DNA of 40,381 bases from Pseudomonadota bacterium (GCA_018240745.1 JAFEFF010000065.1:1-40381); one strand, 5' to 3'; shown: positions 15,540 through 25,440, counted from the stretch's first letter. The notes: a model not told the origin generated them from the letters alone. Translations and numbers: made by a program.

Positions 15540-15553
15540 GGCCTCAGCCTACC

Positions 15554-15623
15554 GTGTCATCCCGAGCGGAGCGAGGGATCTATGCGGCAACGGAAAGGTC
15601 CCTCGCTCCGCTCGGGATGACAC
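15554..15623. repeat. Palindromic repeat family B, complete copy
   Basis: Perfect 25-nt inverted arms (15554-15578 and 15599-15623), each containing CATCCCGAGCG(G)AGCGAGGG or its complement, flank a 20-base loop. A second palindrome, ACACCGAGCT/AGCTCGGTGT, overlaps its right edge and the stop codon of the acyl-CoA dehydrogenase. It lies between that stop and the hydantoinase B start. It could form a strong hairpin in the message. Confidence 0.92.
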
Positions 15624-15627
15624 CGAG

Positions 15628-16863
15628 CTAGAGCTCGGTGTCACCTTTCAGCAGGCGCTGGACGATCGACCGGTTCAGGATCTCGTTGGTGCCGTCGGCG
15701 ACATTGACGATGCGCAGGCTGTGCCAGGCATGGTGCAGGCCGAGCTCGTTGGTGAAGCCCATGGCGCCGTGAGTCTGCATGGCGCGGTCGACCGCGCGAT
15801 AGCCCACCTGCACCGAGTAGGCCTTGGCCATGGCCAGCTCCTTCACCGCCGGCGCGCCCTGGTCGAGGAGGCTGGCGACGTTGAGGCCCATCAGGTGCGC
15901 GCCATGCAGCTCTATCGCGCTCTCGGCCAGCGGAAAGGTCACGCCCTGGTACTCGGCGATCGCCTTGCCGAAGGCCTTGCGCTGCTGGGCGTAGTCGAGC
16001 GCCTTCTCGAGCGCCCAGCGGCCGTAGCCGACGGCGCGCGCCGAATTGTAGATCCGGCCCAGCGAGACGCCATACAGCGCCGCGGCGAATCCCTGGTGCA
16101 ATTCGCCGACCAGCTGCCACGGCTCGACCCGCACATTCTCCAGCCGCAGCTCGGCCTCGTCGCCGCCGATATGGCCGAACAGCTTGATGATGCGCTGGAC
16201 CTCGAAGCCCGGAGACGACGTCGGCACCAGGAAGGCCGAGATGCCGCCCTTGCGCTGCGCCGCCCGCTCGGGATCGGTGATGGCGAAGACGATGCAGTAG
16301 TCGGCGACCGGCGAGTTCGAAGTCCAGATCTTGCGGCCGGTGATCCGCCAGGCATTGCCGTCGGGCACCGCTTTGGTCGCGAGCGCGGCAGCGTCCGAAC
16401 CCGCACCGGGCTCGCTCAGACCGAAGCACATCGACGCCTCGCCGGCCATCATCGGCGCGAGGATCTTCTCCCGCGCTTCGGGCGTCACCTTTTCCAGCAG
16501 GCGGCTCGGCCCGAACGCCCAATGGCTGATCACATAGAGCATCAGCCAGTTCTGCGGGCCGCAGAGGTGGAACAGCGCCTCCCAGCCGACGTAATAGGCG
16601 AGATGCGCCAGGCCGCCCCCGCCCAGCGCTTCGGGCACGCACATGTTGTAGTAGCCGGCCCTGGCCGAGGCGCGCCGCACCTCGCCGATAAGCCCCCTCA
16701 AATCGTCGGAGAATCGCCCGTCCTCGCGATACAGGCGGCGCGGGTTCTCGAACAGGTCGTGATGCTTGTCATGCCGCGGCAGCACCTCCTTGCGGGCGAA
16801 ATCGAGCAGCCCGTCACGTACCGCGCGGACTTCTTCAGGCAGTGGCCATGCAATCGCCGACAT
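15628..16863 (-). CDS. Acyl-CoA dehydrogenase family protein
   Basis: A 411-residue FAD flavoprotein of the acyl-CoA dehydrogenase family. The family signatures are CFGLSEPGAGSD, WRITGRKIWTSNSPVADY, the AAALYGVSLGRIYNSARAVG helix, YAQQRKAFGKAIAEYQGVTF and QTHGAMGFTNELGLHHAWHS near the C-terminus. I chose the ATG at 16863 (MSAIAWPLPEEV); the open frame extends to 16983 without homology. It resembles the CaiA-like/FadE-like subgroup. It oxidises an acyl-CoA and passes electrons to ETF. It is divergent from the molybdopterin hydroxylase gene and upstream of hydantoinase B. Confidence 0.94.
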   Translation of the reverse strand: MSAIAWPLPEEVRAVRDGLLDFARKEVLPRHDKHHDLFENPRRLYREDGRFSDDLRGLIGEVRRASARAGYYNMCVPEALGGGGLAHLAYYVGWEALFHLCGPQNWLMLYVISHWAFGPSRLLEKVTPEAREKILAPMMAGEASMCFGLSEPGAGSDAAALATKAVPDGNAWRITGRKIWTSNSPVADYCIVFAITDPERAAQRKGGISAFLVPTSSPGFEVQRIIKLFGHIGGDEAELRLENVRVEPWQLVGELHQGFAAALYGVSLGRIYNSARAVGYGRWALEKALDYAQQRKAFGKAIAEYQGVTFPLAESAIELHGAHLMGLNVASLLDQGAPAVKELAMAKAYSVQVGYRAVDRAMQTHGAMGFTNELGLHHAWHSLRIVNVADGTNEILNRSIVQRLLKGDTEL

Positions 16864-16955
16864 CCGCACTCCCGACAATGAATGGGCAGTTATTGTTGCA
16901 GCGGTGACCATCAAGGGCCACATTCCCGGCGATCCAAATTTCGACGGACAATTCC

Positions 16956-19292
16956 ATGAACGCGCCTGTTGCAGCGGACACACTCGATTCGATGAAATTC
17001 GGCGTCGGCCAGCCGGTGCCGCGCCAGGAGGACCCGACCCTGCTGCGCGGCCAGGGCCGGTATACCGACGACGTCAACCTGCCGAACCAGGCGTGGTGCG
17101 TGATGGTGCGCAGCCAGATGGCGCACGGCGTCATCAAGGGCATCGACATCTCGGCGGCGAAGGCGATGCCGGGTGTGCTGGGCGTGTGGACCGGCGCCGA
17201 TCTCGACGCCGCGGGCTACGGCACACTCAAGACGCTGATTCCGGTGATGAACCGCGACGGCTCGCCGATGAAGACGCCGACCCGCCATTCCCTCGCCACC
17301 GACAAGGTGCGCTATGTCGGCGACCCGGTGGCGTTCGTGGTCGCCGAGACCCAGGCGCAGGCGAAGGATGCGGCGGAAGCCGTCGTGGTCGACATCGAGG
17401 CGCTGCCCGCCGTCACCGACGCGCGCGCGGCCGCGCAGCCCGGCGCGCCGCTGGTGTTCGACGACGTGCCGAACAATCTCTGCGTCGACTTCCATCACGG
17501 CGACGAGGCCAGGACCCGCGAGGCATTCGCCAGGGCGGCGCACGTCACCAGGCTTCGCCTGATCAGCAACCGGATCGTCGTCTGCGCCATGGAGCCGCGT
17601 TCGGCGATTGCGCACTTCGACAAGGCCACCGACCGCTACACCTTCTACGCCGGCAACCAGGGTGTGTTCGGCCTGAAGCACCAGATGGCGGCGCTGCTCG
17701 GCATTAAACCCGAGCAGATGCGCGTCCTGACCGGCAACGTCGGCGGCTCGTTCGGCATGAAGGGCTCGCCCTACCCCGAGTACGCCGGCATGTTCCATGC
17801 GTCGAAGATCCTCGGCCGGCCGGTGAAGTGGACCGACGAACGCAGCGGCAGCTTCCTCAGCGACCAGCACGGCCGCGACCACGACTTCGACGCCGAGCTG
17901 GCGCTCGACAAGGACGGCACCTTTCTCGCGGTGCGACTCACCGGCTACGCCAACGTTGGCGCCTATCTCGCCAATGTCGGCCCGCTGATGGGCTCGGCCG
18001 GCGTCACGCGCAATCTCGCCGCGGTCTACCGCACGCCGCTGATCGAGGTTTCGAGCAAGGTGGCCTTCACCAACACGCCGCCGGTCGGCGCCTATCGCGG
18101 CGCCGGGCGGCCCGAGGCCAACTACTTCATGGAGCGGCTGATCGAAACCGCGGCGCGCGAGATGGGCATCGACGCGGTGGCGATGCGCAAGCGCAACCAC
18201 ATCAAGCCCGAGGAGATGCCGTTCAAGACCGCGTCGGCCACGACCTACGATTCGGGTGAGTTCTCCATGCTGCTCGACAAGGCGCTGGCTGCCGCCGACG
18301 TGAAGGGCTTCGCCAAGCGCAAGGGAGAGAGCAAGAAGCGCGGCAAGCTGCGCGGCCTCGGCATCGGCAACTACCTCGAGGTCACGGCGCCGCCGATGAA
18401 GGAGATGGGCGGCATCCGCTTCGAGCCCAACGGTGACGTCACCATCATCACCGGCACGCTCGACTACGGGCAGGGCCACTGGACGCCGTTCGCCCAGGTG
18501 CTGAGCGAGCGGCTCGGCATCCCGTTCCACAGGATCAAGCTGATCCAGGGCGACAGCGATCTGCTGATCGCAGGCGGTGGCACCGGCGGCTCGAAGTCGA
18601 TCATGGCGTCGGGGGCGGCGATCGTCGAAGCCTCGATCAAGGTGATCGACAAGGGCAAGCAGATCGCGGGCGTCGCGCTGGAGGCCTCGGCCGAGGACAT
18701 CGAATTCAGGTCCGGCCGATTCACGATCGTCGGTACCGACCGTGGCATCGGTATCATGGAGCTCGCCGAGAAGCTGCGCACCGGGATGAAGCTTCCCGAG
18801 GGCGTGCCCGATTCGCTCGACGTCAGCCACGTGCACGAGGCGGCGCCCTCGGCCTTCCCCAACGGCGCGCATGTCGCCGAGGTCGAGGTCGATCCCGATA
18901 CCGGGTGGGTCGACGTCGTGAAGTACACCATGGTCAACGACTTCGGCACGGTCATCAATCCGCTGCTGGTCGAAGGCCAGAGCCACGGCGGCGTCGTCCA
19001 GGGCATCGCCCAGGCGCTGTTCGAGCACGTGGTCTACAGCGAGGAAGGCCAGCCCCTGACCGGCAGCTTCACCGACTACGCCATTCCGCGCGCCTCGGAC
19101 ACGCCGAGCTTCGCGATCGGCTACCATTCGGTCCCGGCGACGACCAACATCCTGGGCGCCAAGGGCTGCGGCGAAGCGGGCTGCGCGGGCTCGCTGCCCT
19201 CGGTGATGAACGCCCTGGTCGACGCGCTCGGCGGCAAGCACATCAACATGCCGGCGACGCCGGAACGGGTGTGGGAAGCGCTGCACTCGTAG
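16956..19292 (+). CDS. Xanthine dehydrogenase/CO dehydrogenase family molybdopterin-binding (large) subunit
   Basis: A 778-residue large subunit of the molybdenum hydroxylase family. The order is an N-terminal RQEDPTLLRGQGRYTDDVN, the a/b hammerhead region, GGSFGMKG (Mo-cofactor loop), PVGAYRGAGRPEANYFMERL, and the catalytic glutamate E740 in KGCGEAGC. The AYRGAGRPE block is that of form II enzymes rather than the AYxCSFR of true CO dehydrogenase, so the substrate is probably an aldehyde, heterocycle or other small organic molecule. The normal iron-sulphur and FAD subunits are not adjacent on either side. It is followed after 22 bases by an FAD hydroxylase on the same strand. Confidence 0.94.
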   Translation: MNAPVAADTLDSMKFGVGQPVPRQEDPTLLRGQGRYTDDVNLPNQAWCVMVRSQMAHGVIKGIDISAAKAMPGVLGVWTGADLDAAGYGTLKTLIPVMNRDGSPMKTPTRHSLATDKVRYVGDPVAFVVAETQAQAKDAAEAVVVDIEALPAVTDARAAAQPGAPLVFDDVPNNLCVDFHHGDEARTREAFARAAHVTRLRLISNRIVVCAMEPRSAIAHFDKATDRYTFYAGNQGVFGLKHQMAALLGIKPEQMRVLTGNVGGSFGMKGSPYPEYAGMFHASKILGRPVKWTDERSGSFLSDQHGRDHDFDAELALDKDGTFLAVRLTGYANVGAYLANVGPLMGSAGVTRNLAAVYRTPLIEVSSKVAFTNTPPVGAYRGAGRPEANYFMERLIETAAREMGIDAVAMRKRNHIKPEEMPFKTASATTYDSGEFSMLLDKALAAADVKGFAKRKGESKKRGKLRGLGIGNYLEVTAPPMKEMGGIRFEPNGDVTIITGTLDYGQGHWTPFAQVLSERLGIPFHRIKLIQGDSDLLIAGGGTGGSKSIMASGAAIVEASIKVIDKGKQIAGVALEASAEDIEFRSGRFTIVGTDRGIGIMELAEKLRTGMKLPEGVPDSLDVSHVHEAAPSAFPNGAHVAEVEVDPDTGWVDVVKYTMVNDFGTVINPLLVEGQSHGGVVQGIAQALFEHVVYSEEGQPLTGSFTDYAIPRASDTPSFAIGYHSVPATTNILGAKGCGEAGCAGSLPSVMNALVDALGGKHINMPATPERVWEALHS

Positions 19293-19314
19293 CAGATTGT
19301 AGTAGATTAACGAC

Positions 19315-20658
19315 ATGAAGGACGTCGCCATCCTGGGCTACGGCCCAGTTGGTGCGCTGCTCGCCAATCTACTGGGGCAAGCCGGACTGACCGTCGCCGT
19401 CTACGAGCGCGAGACGGCAATCCATCCGCTGCCGCGCGCCGTGCATTTCGACGGCGAGGTGATGCGCATCTTCCAGTCGGCTGGACTGGCGGATCACATC
19501 GCGCTGGCGACGCGGCCCTCGTCGCAGGGCATGCACTTCGTCAATGCCGCGGGCCAGACCCTGATCGTGCGGCGGGGGATCGACGGGCCGGGACCGCAAG
19601 GCTGGCCGAACAACTGGTACTTCCACCAGCCGATGCTCGAGCAGGTCCTGCGCGAGGGCGTCAATCGCTTCCCCCACGTCGAGGTTCATCTCGGCCGCGA
19701 GATAACCGACGTGAGCGAGCTCGACGCGCGCTACATCGTCGGCTGCGACGGCGCGCGCTCGCTGGTGAGGCGTGCCATCGGCAGCCGGCAGCACGATCTC
19801 GGCCTGCACCAGCCGTGGCTGGTGGTCGACCTGCTGTGCGACCCATCCTCGCGCCGGGTGAAGGCCCTGCCCGACTACACGGTTCAGCTCTGCGATCCCG
19901 CGCGGCCGATGACGATCGTCAATGTCGGCGGCGCGCGGCGGCGCTGGGAGATCATGCTGATGCGCGGCGACGATCCCGACCGGCTCACCGAGCCGGACGT
20001 ATTCTGGCCGATGATCGCACGCTGGCTCCGACCCCAGGACGCTCGACTCGAGCGCGCCGCCATCTACACCTTCCATTCGCTCGTCCAGGAAGGCTGGCGC
20101 AACGGCAACCTGCTGCTGGCCGGCGACGCATGTCACCAGACCCCGCCCTTTCTCGGCCAGGGGATGTGCGCCGGCATGCGCGACGTCGCCAATCTCGCCT
20201 GGAAGCTCAAAGCCGTGCTGCGCGACGGTGCACCGGACTCCCTGCTCGACACCTACGAGAGCGAGCGTCGGCCGCATGTCGAGGCCTTCATCGAGCTCGC
20301 GGTGAAACTCGGCGCGATCCTGCAGGAGACCGATCCCGCGAAGGCCGCCGAGCGCGACCGTCGCTTTGCCGCGGGCGCGGAGATGTTCGACTTCCCGCAG
20401 CCGCAGCTCGGTCTCGGTTGCCGCGCCGATGCCCCGCCGCCGGTCGGCACGATCTTTCCCCAGCCCGTGCTGCCCGACGGCCGGCTGATGGACAAGGCGA
20501 TCGGCCCGCGCTTCGCCGTCGTCGGAGAGACCGAATTGCTCGCCGGTCGGCGACCCGATGCGGTGATGCTGCCCGGTGTCGGCGTGGACTGGCTGGCGCA
20601 GCGCCGCCTGCGCGCGGCGCTGCTCCGCCCGGACCGCTACATCGCCGAGGTCGCCTGA
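19315..20658 (+). CDS. FAD-dependent aromatic-type monooxygenase (MhpA-like)
   Basis: A 447-residue class A flavoprotein hydroxylase. The dinucleotide motif GYGPVG is at residues 8-13, the DG motif is in VGCDGARSLVRR, and the GD motif is in LLAGDACHQTPPFLGQGM. It is closest in pattern to MhpA, the 3-(3-hydroxyphenyl)propionate hydroxylase, but about 100 residues shorter, with only a vestigial C-terminal thioredoxin-like region. It probably hydroxylates a phenolic ring with NAD(P)H and O2. It follows the molybdenum hydroxylase by 22 bases, so the two may be co-expressed. Confidence 0.91.
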   Translation: MKDVAILGYGPVGALLANLLGQAGLTVAVYERETAIHPLPRAVHFDGEVMRIFQSAGLADHIALATRPSSQGMHFVNAAGQTLIVRRGIDGPGPQGWPNNWYFHQPMLEQVLREGVNRFPHVEVHLGREITDVSELDARYIVGCDGARSLVRRAIGSRQHDLGLHQPWLVVDLLCDPSSRRVKALPDYTVQLCDPARPMTIVNVGGARRRWEIMLMRGDDPDRLTEPDVFWPMIARWLRPQDARLERAAIYTFHSLVQEGWRNGNLLLAGDACHQTPPFLGQGMCAGMRDVANLAWKLKAVLRDGAPDSLLDTYESERRPHVEAFIELAVKLGAILQETDPAKAAERDRRFAAGAEMFDFPQPQLGLGCRADAPPPVGTIFPQPVLPDGRLMDKAIGPRFAVVGETELLAGRRPDAVMLPGVGVDWLAQRRLRAALLRPDRYIAEVA

Positions 20659-20659
20659 C

Positions 20660-21286
20660 TCAGGTCAGCGGTATCGCCTTCACGTGCTGCTGGAAGCCCG
20701 GCCGTGCAGCGATGGCAGCGTACCAGCGGTCGAGATTCCTGAAGCCGCCCTGGCGCTCGGGCGCGAGCTCGCGGAAGCGCCACACCATGATCCCGACCGG
20801 GATGTCGCCATAGGAGAAGGCGTCGCCGGCGAGGAACTGCGTCTTGCCGAGCTGGTCGTCGAGCATGCGGGCGGCGTCCGCGGTCCTGGCCTTGCTGTCG
20901 TCGATCGCCTTGGCGTTGCGCTCGGCCGGCGGCGTGCGGACCATGCCCATGAACAGCGGACCGATCGCCGGCGCCATCACCGTGAGCTGCCAGTCCATCC
21001 ACTTCTGCGCCAGCGCCCTCGTCTTCAAGTCGGCGGGCTCCAGGCTGCTCCTGTGCTTGGCCGCGAGGTAGCGCACGATCGAATTCGACTCCCAGAGCGT
21101 GAAGCCGTCGTCCTCCTCGATCGTCGGCACGAGGCCGTTGGGGTTCATGTCGAGATACGGCTTCTCGCGGTTCTTGCCGAACGGCCCGCCGATATCGATG
21201 CGCTCGTGCGGCAGGCCGATCTCGGTCACGGCCCACATGACCTTCTGCACGTTCGACGACGAGGCACGGCCCCAGATCTTCAGCAT
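20660..21286 (-). CDS. Glutathione S-transferase family protein
   Basis: A 208-residue GST. The N-terminal thioredoxin-like domain contains GRASSSNVQKVMWAVTEIGL (catalytic Ser region at 9-11), NPNGLVPTIEEDDGFTLWES (cis-Pro and glutathione gamma-glutamyl site) and SNSIVRYLAAKH. The helical C-terminal domain has FLAGDAFSYGDIPVG (N-capping box). The ATG at 21286 has a strong ribosome site (GGAGGAG). The longer frame upstream is unrelated. It is convergent with the FAD monooxygenase, with one base between the stops. It lies downstream of the DUF35 gene, with a degraded repeat A between them. Confidence 0.94.
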   Translation of the reverse strand: MLKIWGRASSSNVQKVMWAVTEIGLPHERIDIGGPFGKNREKPYLDMNPNGLVPTIEEDDGFTLWESNSIVRYLAAKHRSSLEPADLKTRALAQKWMDWQLTVMAPAIGPLFMGMVRTPPAERNAKAIDDSKARTADAARMLDDQLGKTQFLAGDAFSYGDIPVGIMVWRFRELAPERQGGFRNLDRWYAAIAARPGFQQHVKAIPLT

Positions 21287-21368
21287 ATTTCTCCTCCTCG
21301 TGCTCTCATGGACCTCGCGCCTCCAGCGCCTCATGAGCGCGCAGGATGCGCGCGGTCCGTATGACCTT

Positions 21369-21405
21369 GACGCGCCACTGGAGTGACGCGCCCCCGGCGA
21401 AAGAC
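21369..21405. repeat. Palindromic repeat family A, half-copy
   Basis: Only the right arm remains: CGCGCCACTGGAGTGACGCG followed by CCCCCGGCGAAAGAC. One base of the core has changed (GTGGCG to GTGACG), which breaks its symmetry. It ends exactly at the stop of the DUF35 gene (21406). The left arm is missing. Confidence 0.82.
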
Positions 21406-21813
21406 TCAGACCGGCGTGAACATCGGCAGCGGCGGGCCGCCGTCGGTCGGCTTGAAGACCACCTTCACCGGCTGTTCGCATTTCAGCTTGTCGAAATCGC
21501 AATCGACGATGTTGGTCACCATGCGCGGGCCCTCGGCCAGCGTCACATACGCCATCGCATAGGGTACCGGCGCGCGGCGCATCACCGAGTACGAGTAGAT
21601 CGTGCCCTTGCCCGACGATTCGATCCATTCGGTCTTGTCGCTGAAGCAGAACGGGCAGATCGAGCGCGGATAATGGTGGCACTGGCCGCAGGCGGTGCAC
21701 TTCTTCACCAGCAGCTTGCCCTCGGCGGCGGCGTCCCAATAGGCCTGCGTCTCGGGAGAGACCGCCGGCGCCGGCAGCTTGCGTTCCTTCTTCTCCGCTT
21801 GGGTCTCGGCCAT
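21406..21813 (-). CDS. Zn-ribbon / OB-fold (DUF35) acyl-CoA-associated protein
   Basis: A 135-residue protein of the DUF35/ChsH2-like type. A short N-terminal helix (SPETQAYWDAAAEGKLLVKKC) precedes a rubredoxin-like zinc ribbon with C39, C42, C53 and C56. An OB-fold follows (GKGTIYSYSVMRRAP, PYAMAYVTLAEGPRMVTNIV). Such proteins pair with thiolase-like partners and act as scaffolds for CoA-substrate channelling. Its start is five bases after the stop of the thiolase-like gene, so the two are almost certainly one complex. Confidence 0.93.
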   Translation of the reverse strand: MAETQAEKKERKLPAPAVSPETQAYWDAAAEGKLLVKKCTACGQCHHYPRSICPFCFSDKTEWIESSGKGTIYSYSVMRRAPVPYAMAYVTLAEGPRMVTNIVDCDFDKLKCEQPVKVVFKPTDGGPPLPMFTPV

Positions 21814-21818
21814 CGAAC

Positions 21819-22991
21819 TCACTCCCTCTCCAGGATGACGGTGGCGCTGCCGTGGCGCAGGCCGAGCGAGCCGCCGGTGCCGTGCGCGACCGCCAGATCG
21901 CAGTTCTTCACCTGAACCTTGGGATGCGCCTCGCCGCGCAACTGGCGCACCGCCTCGAGCACCTTGGTGAGGCCGCCGCGGTTGCCCGGATGGTTGCTGC
22001 ACAGCCCGCCGCCGTCGGTGTTGAACGGCAGCTTGCCGACGCCGGAGATCAGGTTGCCGTCGGCCACGAAGGCGCCGCCCTTGCCCTTCTCGCAGAAGCC
22101 GAGGTCCTCGAGCTGCATCAGCACGGTGATGGTGAAGCTGTCGTAGATCGCGGCGAACTTGATGTCGCCGGGCTTCACGCCCGCCTCGTCGAACGCCGCC
22201 TTGCCGCTGAAGCGCGCACCCGAATAGGTGAGATCGACCTTGCCGCCCATCTGGGTCTTCACGAACTCGCCGGCGCCGATCAGCTTGACCTTCGGCCGTT
22301 TCAGCCTGGCGGCGATCTCCGGCGCCACGACGACGATCGCGCCGCCGCCGTCGGTGATGACGCAGCAGTCGAGCCGGTGCAGCGGATCGGAGATCACCGG
22401 CGAGTTCACGACCTCCTCGACCGTGACCACGTCCTTCAAGAGCGCATGCGGGTTGTATTGCGCGTGATGCGAGGCCGCGACCTTGATCCAGGCGAGCTGC
22501 TCGGAGGTCGTGCCGAACTCGTACATGTGGCGCATGGCGCACATCGCGTACATGTTCACGACCGTCGGCCCGTAGGGGAACTCGAATGGCTCGTCGGGCG
22601 TCGGCGTGCCGCCGCGGCTGCGCGGCACCGTGCCGGTCGCCATGCCCTCGGCGCGCGGACGGCCCGCCAGGGTGATGAGGGCCACCTTGCACTTGCCGGC
22701 GGCGATCGCCTCGGCGGCGTGACCGACATGCAGGACGTAGGACGAGCCGCCGGTGTCGGTGGAATCCACATGGCGCGGCTTCAGGCCCATGTACTCGACC
22801 ATCGACATCGGCCCGAGACCCGGTGCGTCGCCGGCGCAGAAGTAGCCGTCGACATCGTCCTTGGTGAGGCCCGCATCCTCGAGTGCGCCCTTGGCAACCT
22901 GCGCGTGGATCTGCGCCAGAGAGATATCCTTCGCCAGCCGCGTCGGGTGCTCGTAGATGCCGGCTATGTAGGCCTTGCCCTTGATGCTCAT
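21819..22991 (-). CDS. Thiolase-like protein lacking the catalytic cysteines
   Basis: A 390-residue member of the SCP-x/lipid-transfer thiolase family. In the position where thiolases carry the acyl-accepting Cys (N-C-x-S-G) it reads STDTGGSSYV, with Thr80. The C-terminal CGGG block reads AHGTGGSLGLRHGSATVIL, with His in place of Cys. The SNHPGNRGG block, equivalent to the GHP motif, remains. It is therefore unlikely to be a normal thiolase. With its DUF35 partner it resembles the Ltp2-DUF35 retro-aldolase pairs of steroid side-chain breakdown, which also lack the Cys. First gene of the minus-strand run DUF35, GST. Confidence 0.91.
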   Translation of the reverse strand: MSIKGKAYIAGIYEHPTRLAKDISLAQIHAQVAKGALEDAGLTKDDVDGYFCAGDAPGLGPMSMVEYMGLKPRHVDSTDTGGSSYVLHVGHAAEAIAAGKCKVALITLAGRPRAEGMATGTVPRSRGGTPTPDEPFEFPYGPTVVNMYAMCAMRHMYEFGTTSEQLAWIKVAASHHAQYNPHALLKDVVTVEEVVNSPVISDPLHRLDCCVITDGGGAIVVVAPEIAARLKRPKVKLIGAGEFVKTQMGGKVDLTYSGARFSGKAAFDEAGVKPGDIKFAAIYDSFTITVLMQLEDLGFCEKGKGGAFVADGNLISGVGKLPFNTDGGGLCSNHPGNRGGLTKVLEAVRQLRGEAHPKVQVKNCDLAVAHGTGGSLGLRHGSATVILERE

Positions 22992-23114
22992 CGGCGGCCG
23001 ATCTCCTTTGTGACGTTGGGCCGCATGGTAGGCGAATGCGGCTCACAAAAAAGCGACGACTTTCGCCCGGAGGAACCGTGCTAAGGTCCGCGCCACTGAA
23101 AGGGAGGATAGTGG

Positions 23115-23927
23115 ATGATCCTACGCATGTTGGCACTGTTGTTTGCCGCGGCGCTGGCGTTCGCCGGCACTGCCGAGGCGCAGACGCAGGGCAAGACAGA
23201 GCTGCTGTGGTACGGCCAGTCGGCGTTCAGGATCACCACGCCGGGCGGCAAGGTGATCATGGTCGATCCCTGGATCACCGGTGGGACCCTGGTGCCGCCC
23301 GAGCTGAAGGACCTCGGCAAGATCGGCAAGATCGACGCCATCCTGGTGACGCACGGCCACGGCGATCATCTCGGCGACGGCATCGAGCTGGCCAAGACCC
23401 ACAACGCGCCGCTGTGGGGCCCGGCCGGCATGAACCAGTTCCTGGCGACGCTCGGCAAGCTGCCGGCGAACCTCGCGCCGCGCATGAACGTGGGCGGCAC
23501 CGCCGAGGTCGCCCCGGGCGTCAAGGTCACCCAGACCCACGCCGAGCATTCGTCGGAGATGATCCTCAAGGACGACAGCGGCAAGAGCGTGAGCTATCCG
23601 GCGGGTGAGCCGGTCGGCTTCATCATCACGCTCGAGAACGGCTTCAAGATCTACCACATGGGCGACACCGGCATCTTCGGCGACATGAAGTGGATCGGCG
23701 AGTACTACAAGCCGGACCTCATCCTGATCCCGATCGGCGGCCACTATGTGATGGATCCGAAGGACGCGGCCTACGCCACCAACCTGATCAAGCCCAAGAT
23801 GGCCTGGCCGATCCATTACGCCAGCAACCCCTACCTCAAGGGCACGCCGGCCGAGTACAAGGCCGCGCTGGGCAGCAGCCCGGTGCAGGTGATCGACGCC
23901 GCGCCGGGGACGGTGAAGACGTTCTAA
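23115..23927 (+). CDS. Exported metal-dependent hydrolase (UPF0173-like, metallo-beta-lactamase fold)
   Basis: A 270-residue protein with a signal peptide ([18 protein letters not shown], cleavage near A22). The mature part begins [19 protein letters not shown], followed by VDPWITGG. The metal motif HGHGDH gives H80, H82, D84 and H85. Further ligands are in [18 protein letters not shown] and PIHYAS. This is the UPF0173/YtkL layout, but exported, so it probably acts in the periplasm. The substrate is unknown. A good ribosome site (GGGAGGA) precedes the ATG. It is divergent from the thiolase-like gene. Confidence 0.93.
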   Translation: MILRMLALLFAAALAFAGTAEAQTQGKTELLWYGQSAFRITTPGGKVIMVDPWITGGTLVPPELKDLGKIGKIDAILVTHGHGDHLGDGIELAKTHNAPLWGPAGMNQFLATLGKLPANLAPRMNVGGTAEVAPGVKVTQTHAEHSSEMILKDDSGKSVSYPAGEPVGFIITLENGFKIYHMGDTGIFGDMKWIGEYYKPDLILIPIGGHYVMDPKDAAYATNLIKPKMAWPIHYASNPYLKGTPAEYKAALGSSPVQVIDAAPGTVKTF

Positions 23928-23932
23928 ATCTG

Positions 23933-24020
23933 CCGTCCCGAGCGATAGCGAAGGACCTCATCGCCGCCAGCCATCGGTACGTCAGCGGCACGAGATCCTT
24001 CGCGGCGCCCAGGATGACGG
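23933..24020. repeat. Degenerate palindromic repeat, family B-like
   Basis: CGTCCCGAGCGATAGCGAAG at the left and GAGATCCTTCGCGGCGCCCA followed by GGATGACGG at the right are imperfect inverted arms related to family B (CATCCCGAGCG-AGCGAGG). It lies between the stop of the exported hydrolase and the start of rutA. Confidence 0.72.
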
Positions 24021-24099
24021 GATTCTGCGTCTCCGCCGTGGTGCGCCAACCGCAACGGCGGTAGGACTCGCCCCGGGGCAACGGCTCGGGGACAGTGGC

Positions 24100-25187
<1,088 letters not shown>

Positions 25188-25191
<4 letters not shown>

Positions 25192-25346
25192 CCGGCCAGC
25201 CCGTCAGCTACTTTCCGAATGCGCCGACCATCCTGCTCTCGTCGGGCCTGGGCGGCACAGCCGGGTACTGGGTCACCGCAGCTCGCGGCACTCGAGCCGC
25301 GCGATCACGTCATCAACCCCGTGCTACCGGAGTTCCTCCCCCTCTG
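25188..25346 (+). pseudogene. rutD: Broken rutD (alpha/beta hydrolase) remnant
   Basis: The ATG at 25188 overlaps the rutA stop. The frame reads [20 protein letters not shown], then LGGTAGYW, the N-terminus of RutD-type alpha/beta hydrolases. Just after the W the reading must shift by one base to continue as PQLAALEPRDHVI, the next RutD block. About 12 codons later the homology stops and a family B repeat begins (25347). The nucleophile, acid and histidine regions are all missing. It is the 5' stump of a formerly coupled rutA-rutD operon. Confidence 0.78.
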
Positions 25347-25440
25347 TCGTCCTGAGCGAAGCGAAGGACCTCATCGTCGCATCAGCGAGCATACCGTTGG
25401 CAAATCGCAATGAGATCCTTCGCTGAGTTTATCCTGAGGA
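25347..25440. repeat. Degenerate palindromic repeat, family B-like
   Basis: The left arm TCGTCCTGAGCGAAGCGAAG followed by GACCTCAT and the right arm ATGAGATCCTTCGCTGAG followed by TTTATCCTGAGGA are imperfect inverted complements, close to the copy at 23933. It replaces the body of rutD, between the stump and the convergent LLM gene. Confidence 0.75.

Noticed and set aside
16956..19292. True CO dehydrogenase (CoxL)
   Set aside because: The AYxCSFR active-site loop is absent; AYRGAGRPE is the form II pattern.
16911..19331. 806-codon open frame on the minus strand
   Set aside because: It is antisense to the molybdenum hydroxylase gene, whose motifs are clear. The translation is rich in R, H, D, V and A without domains, as expected of a GC-rich shadow frame.
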